Made by a program: the position numbers and the translations under genes. The notes beneath the pieces are model-generated. The model did not search any database. It worked only from the letters and a program-made list of their open reading frames with translations, and was not told the origin of the DNA. A stretch of DNA of 64,000 bases, taken from the NCBI GenBank assembly GCA_964649415.1, contig CAZYSK010000026.1, positions 6,160 through 70,159 of the forward strand, given 5' to 3'. Positions 38,984 to 46,972 of the stretch are shown one piece after another. Position 1 is the first letter of the stretch; each line of letters starts with the position of its first letter. This stretch comes from CAZYSK01 sp964649415. Its GTDB lineage: Bacteria; Chloroflexota; Anaerolineae; B4-G1.

Positions 38984-39556
38984 CTAGCCTTGCTGAACTT
39001 CTTCGGCTGCACGGCGCATCGCCCGCACGTTGGCGTCGATCATCTCTGCCGAGATCTTCTTGCCAAACCAGGCGCGCAACTGCTCGGCCAAGTCGTCCAT
39101 CTTGAAAAGGCCCGTAGCGCGGGCGAATGCCCCCAGCATGGGGGTGTTTGTGATCTCCCGTCCCATCTCATCAATGGCGATGTGACTGGCGTTCACCGTG
39201 AATACCTTGCCGGTGCGGAAGCCAGTGATGTCGCGCACCTTGGTTGGGCTCATCGCGGTGTTGACGAGCAGGGTGCCGTCCTCCTTGAGCCCATCTGCCA
39301 CCGCCACCACACCCAGCAACGTGGGGTCGAGCACCAGCACGACGTTGGGTTTCTCAATCTGAGAGTGGATGGTGATGGGCTTGGAGCTGAGACGGGTAAA
39401 GGCGCGGATCGGCGCGCCCATCCGCTCTGGCCCATAGTCGGGAAAGGCCTGGAAGTACTGGCCAGTGCCCATCGCGGTCTCGGCCAGCAACTTGCCCGCC
39501 GTGACCACGCCCTGGCCCCCTCGACCGTGCCACCGAATCTCGGTCAATTCTGCCAT
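38984..39556 (-). CDS. porG: 2-oxoacid:ferredoxin oxidoreductase gamma subunit
   Basis: A 190-residue protein. ATG 39556 follows AAGGAG; the longer frame to 39616 is spurious. The opening ELTEIRWHGRGGQGVVTAGK carries the family's GRGGQG loop, followed by YFQAFPDYGPERMGAPIRAF and LDPTLLGVVAVADGLKEDGT. The gamma subunit caps the CoA site. It is first in the porGDAB operon. A perfect palindrome at 39674-39689 upstream may be an operator. Confidence 0.93.
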   Translation of the reverse strand: MAELTEIRWHGRGGQGVVTAGKLLAETAMGTGQYFQAFPDYGPERMGAPIRAFTRLSSKPITIHSQIEKPNVVLVLDPTLLGVVAVADGLKEDGTLLVNTAMSPTKVRDITGFRTGKVFTVNASHIAIDEMGREITNTPMLGAFARATGLFKMDDLAEQLRAWFGKKISAEMIDANVRAMRRAAEEVQQG

Positions 39557-39673
39557 AGCTTCTCTCCTTAGCGATAGGGATCGTAGATACGTGAAACCGG
39601 AGCCCATTGGCTCCAAGAACTAATTCTCTCACAAAATCGCGATTTGCGCCAGTGAGGAAGGAGCTACCTTGCG

Positions 39674-39689
39674 CGTGACATCTGTCACG
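39674..39689. promoter_or_regulatory. Perfect 16-bp palindrome upstream of porG
   Basis: CGTGACA-TC-TGTCACG, an uninterrupted two-fold symmetric site 118 bases before porG and 98 bases past the end of the nitrilase gene. GTGACA/TGTCAC half-sites are of the kind bound by Crp/Fnr-type and some other dimeric regulators. No clear -35/-10 pair was found next to it. Confidence 0.4.
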
Positions 39690-39786
39690 TGATCAAGACC
39701 TGACAGGTTTCTATTCAAGAATTGCTGATCAACGCAGGTGCTGAGTGACAAACGGGGCCTCAAGTCACGATGTTCGTGAGAACCTG

Positions 39787-40647
39787 TCAGGGCTCGTGCT
39801 GACCGGCCACTCGATAGGCTTGCGGGCGGCGATCCTCATACACAGTGAGGTATCGGCGCGCCTTGCGGACCTCATGCAGGTCGGCCTGGGCGATCAGAAG
39901 TCGCTCTTGCTCATCACCCTCCACCAGCACGTGCCCCCAGGGATCCACGACGCGCGAGCGGCCGGGGAAAGTGACCTGCCCATCGGTTCCCACCCGGTTG
40001 CAGGCGGCGACGATCAGCTCGTTCTCTACGGCGCGAGCTTGGGCCAGAAGCAGCCACGCGTCGACGCGCCGCACCGGCCACTGGGCGGGCACGAGGAAGA
40101 GCACGGCTCCCGCCAGCGCCATGGCGCGGAACAGCTCGGGGAAACGCAGGTCGTAGCATATCCCCAGCCCTACCGGGCCCCAGGGGGTGGGGCACAGCGT
40201 GGCGTGGTCGCCGGGGATCAGATAGCGGTGCTCCTGCATCAGCCGGAACAGGTGCACCTTGCGGTATGAGCCCAGCAGCGCGCCATCGGGTGCGTAGAGA
40301 ACGGCAGTGTTGGAGACGCCCCTCTCGTGCTGCTCCAGGAGCGAGCCGGCCACGTACAGGCCGGACTCCCGGGCCAGCGCGGCCATGTGGGCAAAGCCTC
40401 CCTGGCCCAGCGGCGCGGCCCATTCCCCCGCCCGTTCCAGGTCGTAGCCGTGCAGCCAGAGCTCGGGCAGAAGCACCAGGTCAGCGCTGGCCTCCTGGGC
40501 CTGCGCGATGAGGTCTCGCGCCCGGGCCAGGTTGGCCTCCGGCTGGCCGGGGGGGACGTGCATTTGGGCGAGGGCGATGGTGAGCTTGTGATGAAGCGCT
40601 CTGTTCTGTGGATGAAGGCGACTGCTTGCAGGTTGGTCAGCACTCAC
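39787..40647 (-). CDS. Carbon-nitrogen hydrolase (nitrilase/omega-amidase superfamily)
   Basis: A 286-residue protein. The start is uncertain: the frame is open to 40758, and GTG 40647 is the last in-frame start before the conserved first strand LTIALAQMHVPPG. The catalytic triad is present: Glu in DLVLLPELWLHGYD (about residue 61), Lys in GSYRKVHLFRLMQEH (about 131), Cys in GLGICYDLRFPELFRAM (about 165). It would hydrolyse an amide or nitrile in the cytoplasm; close branch members include omega-amidase and carbamoyl hydrolases. No operon partner is evident. Confidence 0.82.
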   Translation of the reverse strand: MSADQPASSRLHPQNRALHHKLTIALAQMHVPPGQPEANLARARDLIAQAQEASADLVLLPELWLHGYDLERAGEWAAPLGQGGFAHMAALARESGLYVAGSLLEQHERGVSNTAVLYAPDGALLGSYRKVHLFRLMQEHRYLIPGDHATLCPTPWGPVGLGICYDLRFPELFRAMALAGAVLFLVPAQWPVRRVDAWLLLAQARAVENELIVAACNRVGTDGQVTFPGRSRVVDPWGHVLVEGDEQERLLIAQADLHEVRKARRYLTVYEDRRPQAYRVAGQHEP

Positions 40648-40761
40648 AGATGGATCGCCACATCCGGGTACGTACCCTGCGTGTCGTAGACGTGGGGCGT
40701 CGCGTCCTGGCGTCCGAATATCAGGTTTGGGGTATGTCGAGCGTAAGGGGTGGTGCATCCT

Positions 40762-40857
40762 CTAGCGATAGACCTCGCTTCGATGTGCAATAAGCAAGAC
40801 AGGGCTGGCATCCTCGTAGAAGCCCTGCGCGTCGCGGGTCAGAAACACATCATACAT
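40762..40857 (-). pseudogene. RelE/ParE-type toxin with the middle deleted
   Basis: A 31-codon frame starting at ATG 40857, overlapping the antitoxin stop by 8 bases as in a normal type II pair. It reads MYDVFLTRDAQGFYEDASP, the first strand and helix of a RelE/ParE toxin, followed without a gap by VLLIAHRSEVYR and stop, which is the last strand and tail of such toxins (which end in HR-x-EVYR). About 50-55 residues, including the catalytic sheet, are missing, in frame. The toxin must be inactive. Both ends survive, so this is an internal deletion rather than truncation. Confidence 0.75.
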
Positions 40858-41086
40858 CGCGGCGGATGTCCTCGAAGCGAACCACGTGCCTCTGTTCTGC
40901 CTGCTCCACGGCCCTGTGAAAGGCTTCCTTGAAACCGGCTATGCTTAAGAGTTCCTCAGTGGCTTCCGAACGTTCTCGTTCCTCCAGATAGGCCAGGAAA
41001 TCACTGGCTACCTGCAAACGCTCTGGAGAAAGTCTGCGCAGGCGATGCTCTGTCTCCTCAAGTAACGCCGATTTTGTCTGAGCCAT
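40850..41086 (-). CDS. Antitoxin-like protein paired with the deleted RelE toxin
   Basis: A 78-residue protein. Three ATG codons stand in a row (41092-41084); the third, 41086, has the best spacing from GGGAGG. The sequence is mostly helical: ALLEETEHRLRRLSPERLQV, ASDFLAYLEERERSEATEEL, LSIAGFKEAFHRAVEQAEQR. This matches the small antitoxins found directly before RelE-type toxins, with an N-terminal helical part and a C-terminal toxin-wrapping stretch. It appears intact, including promoter and ribosome site. It may now be an orphan antitoxin able to neutralise related toxins (inference). Confidence 0.65.
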   Translation of the reverse strand: MAQTKSALLEETEHRLRRLSPERLQVASDFLAYLEERERSEATEELLSIAGFKEAFHRAVEQAEQRHVVRFEDIRRDV

Positions 41087-41230
41087 CATCATCCTCCCTC
41101 TCGAAGAACAGGATTTGATCTGTTGCTGCAACTAGGGATCAGCTCTCCCGTCCATTCCTCTCGTGCTCTTTCACCTGGTCGGCCGCTCTGGTCCGCCAAC
41201 GTGAATAGGTTGCAGTCACGTTCCCTGACT

Positions 41231-41258
41231 ATTATACTCTACCCGTCCCCGGAATCAA
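41231..41258 (-). promoter_or_regulatory. Promoter of the antitoxin-toxin unit
   Basis: On the minus strand TTGATT (41258-41253), a 16-base spacer and a consensus TATAAT (41236-41231). The leader to ATG 41086 is about 135 bases. Confidence 0.6.
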
Positions 41259-41288
41259 AACGAGAGCACGGTCTCCTGTCGGCACACG

Positions 41289-43313
41289 TCAACAGGGTTC
41301 AGGAGGAGAGCACGGCCTGTCTGTGGTGCGTTCGTCGGCGCCGATCAAGTCGCTCTCCGTGCTGTCCTCGCCATCCTCGCTCCGTCTCACCGTTCCATCG
41401 CCGTCGGATGCCGGTACGTCATAGGCAGCCACCATTTTGTACTCCGGCATAATCTCCTGCATCTTGGCGCACACGCGCGCAGCATCCCCCTGTCTTGCCA
41501 GGATCTCCAGCGCTTGCAGGTGGCGAGACAGCGCCCCGCTGTCCCAGGTGCTGTTCCCGTCTGCGACGAGGATCTTCTCGTGCCGCGTGGGACGGGGCTC
41601 TTCTTCGTCGGCAAACAACTTCTCGCTCAACTTCTCCCCCGGTCGCAGGCCAGTGAAGACGATCTCGATATCGCGCCCGGACTCCAACCCAGAGAGATGA
41701 ATCAGCTCCGTTGCCAGGTCCACGATACGCACTTGCTCACCCATATCCAGGACGAAAATCTCGCCGCCGTGCCCCAGGGCCGCGGCCTGGATGACGAGCT
41801 GCACCGCTTCGGGAATCGTCATGAAGTAGCGCTGCATGTCCGGATGAGTCACGGTGACCGGCCCCCCGGCGGCGATCTGGTGCTGGAACAGAGGAACCAC
41901 GCTGCCCCGGCTGCCCAGCACGTTGCCAAAGCGCACGGCGACATAGGGCCGGCCGGTACGCAGGGCGACGTCCTGCACCAGCAGCTCGGACAGCCGTTTG
42001 GCGGCCCCCATAACGTTCACCGGCTCGACTGCCTTGTCCGTAGAGATGGAGACGAAACGGGGGACGTCGTAGACCTCAGCAGCCCACAGCAGGTCCCGCG
42101 TGCCGAAGACGTTGTTCATCACCGCCTCGGCTGCGTTTGCCTCCATCAATGGCACGTGCTTGTGAGCCGCGGCGTGGAAGATCACCTGAGGTCTATGGTG
42201 GGCAAAGACCGACGACAACCGCTCCTGGTCGCGCACGTCGGCAATGAGCGGCTGCACAGACAAATGGGGGAATCGCTCACGCAGCTCCAGCATGATGTGG
42301 TAGATGCTATTCTCGCCATGGCCAAGCAGGAGCAGTTGCCTGGGGCGATACGATGCGATCTGCCGGCACAATTCCGAGCCGATAGAACCACCGGCGCCGG
42401 TAACCAACACCACCGCGTCCGACAGATAGCGGCCCGCCTCGGTCCCGTCGATGCGCACCGGCTCGCGCCGCAGGAGATCCTCTATGCGCACCTCTCGTAT
42501 CTGCTTGACGCTCACCTGACCGGAGATCAGCTCGTACATGCCCGGCATGGTCTTGTAGGCCATGCCAGCCTCCTGGCAGATGGTGACCACGTCGCGTATG
42601 GCCCGCCCCGGCGCGGTCGGCATGGCGATGATCACCTGATCTATCTTGTCCTCGCGGGCCAGGCGCGGGATGTCCTCCCGGGTGCCGCGCACAGCCACCC
42701 CGTGGATCGTCATGCCGACCTTGGCCCGGTTGTCGTCCAGCAGGCCGACCGGCACGAGGCCAAGGCCGGGGTTTGCCTGCATCTCGCGCACGATCATCGC
42801 CCCGGCATCGCCAGCCCCCATGACCAGCACGCGCTGTTTCGTTTCCTGGCCGTTTGTCAGGTGGTTCGTGGACCACAGCTTGAAGCGGTCTGCGGCCAGG
42901 CGCACGGCGAAGCGCGTCCCGCCGACCAGGGGGAAGCTGACCAGCCAGTCGATGAAAGGGATAGAGCGAGGCAGTGGGCGAAAGTCCCAGATCAGGGAGG
43001 CCAGTGAGTACACCAACAGTGTCACGATTGCCGTGGCCGTAAGCGTTGCCAGGGCGATGTTCATCAACTCGCTGGCACTGGCGTAGCGCCAGTAGCGGCG
43101 ATACAGGCCGAACATGTAGAAGACCGCCGGCTTGACCAGCGCTGCCAACGCCGCAAAGATGATAAGCGTGTCCCTGTAAGGACCCAGACCGTCAACGTCC
43201 AGGCGCAGCAAGAAGCTGAGGCCCACCGCCAGGGGCATGAGTAGCACGTCCGCAATGAGGAAGTAGCGGTTACGGATCGGCGGCAGTCGCCTGAGTCCAG
43301 TGTCTTGGTGCAT
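41289..43313 (-). CDS. Membrane NDP-sugar 4,6-dehydratase (PglF/CapD-like)
   Basis: About 674 residues. ATG 43313 is used; TTG 43334 is an alternative and neither has a strong ribosome site. Four N-terminal helices (FLIADVLLMPLAVGLSFLL onward) and a first Rossmann unit (QRVLVMGAGDAGAMIVREMQ) precede the catalytic SDR domain, with VLVTGAGGSIGSELCRQIAS (about residue 310), FHAAAHKHVPLMEANAAEAV, SISTDKAVEPVNVMGAAKR and RPGEKLSEKLF. This is the two-lobed architecture of PglF, which makes UDP-4-keto-6-deoxy-GlcNAc. The aminotransferase, acetyltransferase and phosphoglycosyltransferase genes next door support a diacetyl-bacillosamine pathway. The C-terminal 45 residues are polar and variable. Confidence 0.88.
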   Translation of the reverse strand: MHQDTGLRRLPPIRNRYFLIADVLLMPLAVGLSFLLRLDVDGLGPYRDTLIIFAALAALVKPAVFYMFGLYRRYWRYASASELMNIALATLTATAIVTLLVYSLASLIWDFRPLPRSIPFIDWLVSFPLVGGTRFAVRLAADRFKLWSTNHLTNGQETKQRVLVMGAGDAGAMIVREMQANPGLGLVPVGLLDDNRAKVGMTIHGVAVRGTREDIPRLAREDKIDQVIIAMPTAPGRAIRDVVTICQEAGMAYKTMPGMYELISGQVSVKQIREVRIEDLLRREPVRIDGTEAGRYLSDAVVLVTGAGGSIGSELCRQIASYRPRQLLLLGHGENSIYHIMLELRERFPHLSVQPLIADVRDQERLSSVFAHHRPQVIFHAAAHKHVPLMEANAAEAVMNNVFGTRDLLWAAEVYDVPRFVSISTDKAVEPVNVMGAAKRLSELLVQDVALRTGRPYVAVRFGNVLGSRGSVVPLFQHQIAAGGPVTVTHPDMQRYFMTIPEAVQLVIQAAALGHGGEIFVLDMGEQVRIVDLATELIHLSGLESGRDIEIVFTGLRPGEKLSEKLFADEEEPRPTRHEKILVADGNSTWDSGALSRHLQALEILARQGDAARVCAKMQEIMPEYKMVAAYDVPASDGDGTVRRSEDGEDSTESDLIGADERTTDRPCSPPEPC

Positions 43314-43349
43314 GATTGCAGTCGCTTGTCTCAAGTCGGCGCGGGTTGA

Positions 43350-44525
43350 TTAGATGATGGCCTTCAACGCCTCGCAGACGTAGTCTAGCTGCTCTTCTGA
43401 CATCACGCTGGAGAATGGCAACGCTAGACAGGTGTCTCCCGCTTTCTCCGTAACAGGGAAATCTCCCCGCTGGTAGCCAAACTCCTGTACGTAGAACGGC
43501 TGTAGATGAATCGGCGTGAAATAGGGACGTGAAGGGATTCCTCGTTCCTTCAGTTGGGCCATGACGCGGTTTCGCCCGATCTCGGACGCGATGCGGACGA
43601 CGTACACAAACCAGCTCATGCGGGTCGTGGACGGCGCGATAAACGGGGTCTGTACACCCTCGACGTCCGCTAGCCGCTGATTGTACCAACCGGCTACCCG
43701 CTCCCGCTTCGCCAGCAGACTCTCGATGCGCTTGAACTGCGAGAGGCCCAAGGCTGCGCTCATCTCGTCCAGCCGGTAGTTATAGCCCAGTCGGGTGTGG
43801 TTCAGCCAGGCGTCGAACACGTCGCGGCCCTGGTTGCGCAGCGAGCGGAAGAGCGCGGCCCAGTCGTCCCGGTCGGTGACGATCATCCCGCCTTCCCCGG
43901 TGGTCATCTGCTTGTTGGGATAGAACGCGAAGACGGCCACGTCTCCCAGCGTGCCTGCCTTTCGACCTTTGTACTCGGCCCCGATGGCCTCGCAGGAATC
44001 CTCGATCACGGCCAGTTCATGCCGCTCGGCGACTGCACTGATCTGGTCGTAGTCCGCCGGCTGGCCAAAGGCATCGACGGGGAGCAGGGCCTTCAGGCTA
44101 CGGGCCGTGCCTTGCGCGTGGCGTAGGGCAGGCGGCAGCCATCTCTTCGCCGCGTCGCCGCCCCGGACGAGGTCGTCGGCGGCCTGGGCCACCTGGGCCG
44201 AGTCGATGTTGAGGGTCTGCGGGTCGATGTCCACGAAGACCGGGATGGCCCGCTCGAAGAGAATGCAGTTGGCCGAGGAGATGAAAGAAAAGGGCGTGGT
44301 GATGACCAAATCACCCGCTTGCACATCTGCTGCAATAACCGCCAGGTGCAGGCCGCTGGTGCCGGAGTTGACGCCGATGGCATGGGCGGCGCCCACGTAG
44401 GATGCCGTGGCTTCCTCAAAAGCCTCGATTTGCGGGCCGATGCTGAGGTAGCGAGTTTGTAGGACCCGATTGACAGCGGCGATGTCAGCCTCGGTCAGGT
44501 CGGGCGAAGACATAGGAACGCGCAC
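43350..44525 (-). CDS. DegT/DnrJ/EryC1-family sugar aminotransferase (PglE-like)
   Basis: A 391-residue protein from GTG 44525. The PLP-binding Lys is in VFAFYPNKQMTTGEGGMIVT (about residue 199), with VNSGTSGLHLAVIAADVQAG, the Asp-containing VIEDSCEAIGAEYKGRKAG and LGYNYRLDEMSAALGLSQF. These enzymes transfer an amino group to nucleotide keto-sugars; here the likely substrate is the 4-keto product of the adjacent dehydratase. It sits 36 bases upstream (in transcript order) of that dehydratase gene and 11 bases after the acetyltransferase. Residues 130-150 include a small insertion (WLPPALRHAQGTARSL) that could be loop variation. Confidence 0.9.
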   Translation of the reverse strand: MRVPMSSPDLTEADIAAVNRVLQTRYLSIGPQIEAFEEATASYVGAAHAIGVNSGTSGLHLAVIAADVQAGDLVITTPFSFISSANCILFERAIPVFVDIDPQTLNIDSAQVAQAADDLVRGGDAAKRWLPPALRHAQGTARSLKALLPVDAFGQPADYDQISAVAERHELAVIEDSCEAIGAEYKGRKAGTLGDVAVFAFYPNKQMTTGEGGMIVTDRDDWAALFRSLRNQGRDVFDAWLNHTRLGYNYRLDEMSAALGLSQFKRIESLLAKRERVAGWYNQRLADVEGVQTPFIAPSTTRMSWFVYVVRIASEIGRNRVMAQLKERGIPSRPYFTPIHLQPFYVQEFGYQRGDFPVTEKAGDTCLALPFSSVMSEEQLDYVCEALKAII

Positions 44526-44536
44526 GAGTAGCCTCC

Positions 44537-45196
44537 TTAGGATCGCTTCAATGGTTTGGCAGGTACGCCTATGACCGTCAGGCCAGCAGGCACGGATTTG
44601 ACCACGCAGGCACCTGCACCGATTACGACATCGTCACCGATGACGAGGGATGCGTCCCGTGTGCCGTTGATGATCACTGCACCGGTGCCGACGTACGCTC
44701 GCTGGCCCAAGTGAACATAACCCGAGATATGCACGCCAGGCGCCAGGGTAACATAGTCGCCCATGATCACGTCGTGACCGACTGTGCAGTCCAGGTTGAT
44801 CTGCACGTGCTGGCCCAATACGATGTTGGTTGTCAGGATGTTCCCGGCGCAGATTACTGTGCCCGAGCCAATCTCGATCCACTGGGATCGCTCGACTCGG
44901 GGATGGACGATGGTGGCAAAGCCGAAGCCAGCTGCGGCGGATTTCTCCATCAAACGTTGGCGTGTCTTGGGAGAACCCACACCACCGACGACTTTCGCGT
45001 CTGGGAAGCGCGAATAGGCTTCCTCTAATCCCATGACCGGTACTCCGTTCAACATCGAGCCGTGAGTTGTCTCGTTGTCATCAATGAAACAGACTACTTC
45101 ATAGGGATCTGCCTGAACCGCGCAGTCAGAAACTAGCCATGCAACTTCTCTGGCAAACCCTCCCGCTCCATAGATTGCGATTTGTACAGGCCGCAT
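44537..45196 (-). CDS. NeuD/PglD-type sugar O/N-acetyltransferase
   Basis: A 219-residue protein. Residues 1-85 form a small Rossmann-like domain (QIAIYGAGGFAREVAWLVSD). The remainder is a left-handed beta-helix of hexapeptide repeats, including IEIGSGTVICAGNILTTNIV, NLDCTVGHDVIMGDYVTLAP with the catalytic His, and DDVVIGAGACVVKSV. PglD-like enzymes N-acetylate UDP-4-amino sugars with acetyl-CoA. Its place between the aminotransferase and the phosphoglycosyltransferase fits that step in diacetyl-bacillosamine synthesis. Confidence 0.9.
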   Translation of the reverse strand: MRPVQIAIYGAGGFAREVAWLVSDCAVQADPYEVVCFIDDNETTHGSMLNGVPVMGLEEAYSRFPDAKVVGGVGSPKTRQRLMEKSAAAGFGFATIVHPRVERSQWIEIGSGTVICAGNILTTNIVLGQHVQINLDCTVGHDVIMGDYVTLAPGVHISGYVHLGQRAYVGTGAVIINGTRDASLVIGDDVVIGAGACVVKSVPAGLTVIGVPAKPLKRS

Positions 45197-45205
45197 ACGC
45201 GCCTC

Positions 45206-45853
45206 CTATGCTCCTCCGTTCATCGTGGGCAACGATCTGGTGTGCGAGATATCCCCGCCCATGAATTCCTCCATTGTCGCTTGCCCAGGCTGGCTGATCC
45301 CTTCTCTCTTGAGAACCTTCCACGCGGTCAAGCCGATAATCCTCAGGTCCAACCACAGTGACCAGTTATCCACGTACCACACGTCCATTGCAAACTTCTG
45401 CTCCCAGGTGATAGCATTGCGCCCGTTCACCTGCGCCCAGCCGGTGATGCCGGGTTGCACTTCGTGGCGGCGCATCTGCTCCGGCGTGTAGCGGTCCAGG
45501 TAGCGCATCAGTAGGGGCCGAGGCCCTGCCAGGCTCATGTCGCCCTTCAGCACATTGAGCAGTTCCGGCAATTCGTCCAGGCTGGTGCTGCGCAGGAACC
45601 GGCCGAAGGGCGTCAAGCGCTGCTCGTCGGGCAGCAGATCACCCTGGGCATCCCGCGCATCGGTCATCGTGCGGAATTTGTAGATCGTGAACGCCCTGGC
45701 GCGCAGACCGGGACGCTGCTGGCGGAACAGGATCGGAGGGCCGATCAAGGTCCGCACCGCCAGGGCAATCAGGCCCAGCAGCGGCGATAGCACGATCAGC
45801 GCCGGGATCGTCAGCACCAGATCAAGGGCACGTTTCAGCCCCTGATTGCCCAT
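45206..45853 (-). CDS. Initiating sugar-phosphate transferase (PglC/WcaJ-small type)
   Basis: A 215-residue monotopic phosphoglycosyltransferase. ATG 45853 is chosen; the frame to 45931 adds nonhomologous residues. One N-terminal re-entrant helix (RALDLVLTIPALIVLSPLLG) is followed by PILFRQQRPGLRARAFTIYK, FRTMTDARDAQGDLLPDEQR, the conserved FLRSTSLDELPELLNVLKGD with the Asp-Glu pair, and MSLAGPRPLL. It would attach the first sugar phosphate, probably from UDP-diacetyl-bacillosamine, to undecaprenyl phosphate at the inner face of the membrane. Confidence 0.92.
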   Translation of the reverse strand: MGNQGLKRALDLVLTIPALIVLSPLLGLIALAVRTLIGPPILFRQQRPGLRARAFTIYKFRTMTDARDAQGDLLPDEQRLTPFGRFLRSTSLDELPELLNVLKGDMSLAGPRPLLMRYLDRYTPEQMRRHEVQPGITGWAQVNGRNAITWEQKFAMDVWYVDNWSLWLDLRIIGLTAWKVLKREGISQPGQATMEEFMGGDISHTRSLPTMNGGA

Positions 45854-45863
45854 TGCATCACCG

Positions 45864-46955
45864 TCACCGTGGGCGGTAGTGAAACCCCAGCACGATCTTG
45901 GCCACGGTGGTCGAGACGTGCTGTTCCACATACTCGGCGGGTGGCAGCCAGTCGCACGTCGAGTTGAGCGCCACGTCCACCGCGCGCAGGACCGCCTCCG
46001 GGTCGCTGCCGGTCAGGATGTTGCTGCCACATTCCACAGTCTCCGCTCGTTCTGTTACGTCCCGAATGGTCACGTTGGGTACCTTGAAGATGCAGCATTC
46101 TTCTTGCACCGTGCCGCTATCGCTGAGCACGCAGCGAGCACTGCGCTCCAGTTTGACGAAATCAAAGAAGCCCAGCGGTGTGAGCAGCCGTACCTGATCT
46201 GACTGAGGGTCCAGGCCGAATTTGTGCATCTTGTCGGCCGTACGAGGATGGAGACTGACGATCATCGGCTGCCGGTACGTGTCGGCCACCTGTGCCAGGC
46301 CCCGCAGCAGTCGCTCAAGCCGGTCGGGGATGTCCACGTTCTCCGCCCGGTGCATCGTGACCAGGAAATACTCGCCGGGCTCTACACCCAAACCGTTCAG
46401 CGCGTCGCTGGCCTCGATTTGAGCCTCGTACGTATTCAGTACCTCGTATATCGGGTTGCCGATGACGAAGATGCGATCGCGCGCGATCCCCTCGCGCCGT
46501 AGGTTCTCCTTGCTGCGTCGCGTGTAGGGCATAAGCACGGTGCTGCAGTGGTCGATGATGCGCCGGTTGACCTCCTCCGGCACCCGATCGTCGTAGCAGC
46601 GGTTGCCGGCCTCCATATGATAGACCGGGATCCCCATCCGGGCGGCCACGACGGCTGCCAGGCCGCTGTTCGTGTCGCCCAGGATCAAGAGGCCGTCCGG
46701 CCTCTCGCGCGCCAGGACCTCGCCAGACCGCGCCAATATCTGCCCGGCCTGGTCGGCGAAGCCGATTGCCTGCACGCCCAGGTGAACGTCTGGCTGGCGC
46801 AAGTCGAGTTCCTCGAAGAAGATGTCGCTCAGGCTCGGGTCGTAGTTCTGGCCGGTGTGGACCAACACCTGGTCACAGAACCGATCCAACTGCTTGATCA
46901 CCTGGCTCAAGCGGATAATCTCAGGACGCGTACCGAACAGGGTCATTACTTTCAA
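45864..46955 (-). CDS. wecB: Non-hydrolysing UDP-N-acetylglucosamine 2-epimerase type enzyme
   Basis: A 363-residue protein from TTG 46955, 7 bases after GGAGG. Motifs: LFGTRPEIIRLSQVIKQL, VHTGQNYDPSLSDIFFEELD, ILGDTNSGLAAVVAARMGIP, VYHMEAGNRCYDDRVPEEVN, LVTMHRAENVDIPDRLERLL and LSDSGTVQEECCIF. The family includes WecB and the FnlC/WbjD/QnlC-type enzymes that epimerise C2 of UDP-6-deoxy sugars. Because it follows a 4,6-dehydratase/5-epimerase and an RmlD-like reductase, the last step of a UDP-L-FucNAc or UDP-L-QuiNAc route is more likely than UDP-ManNAc formation (inference). Confidence 0.88.
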   Translation of the reverse strand: MKVMTLFGTRPEIIRLSQVIKQLDRFCDQVLVHTGQNYDPSLSDIFFEELDLRQPDVHLGVQAIGFADQAGQILARSGEVLARERPDGLLILGDTNSGLAAVVAARMGIPVYHMEAGNRCYDDRVPEEVNRRIIDHCSTVLMPYTRRSKENLRREGIARDRIFVIGNPIYEVLNTYEAQIEASDALNGLGVEPGEYFLVTMHRAENVDIPDRLERLLRGLAQVADTYRQPMIVSLHPRTADKMHKFGLDPQSDQVRLLTPLGFFDFVKLERSARCVLSDSGTVQEECCIFKVPNVTIRDVTERAETVECGSNILTGSDPEAVLRAVDVALNSTCDWLPPAEYVEQHVSTTVAKIVLGFHYRPR

Positions 46956-46972
46956 GCGCCTACCTCCAGCTA

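Noticed and set aside
41514..43007. A 497-codon plus-strand ORF
   Set aside because: It is the antisense shadow of the PglF-like dehydratase gene; no ribosome site, and the residue pattern (His/Gln/Arg-rich) is typical of high-GC antisense frames.
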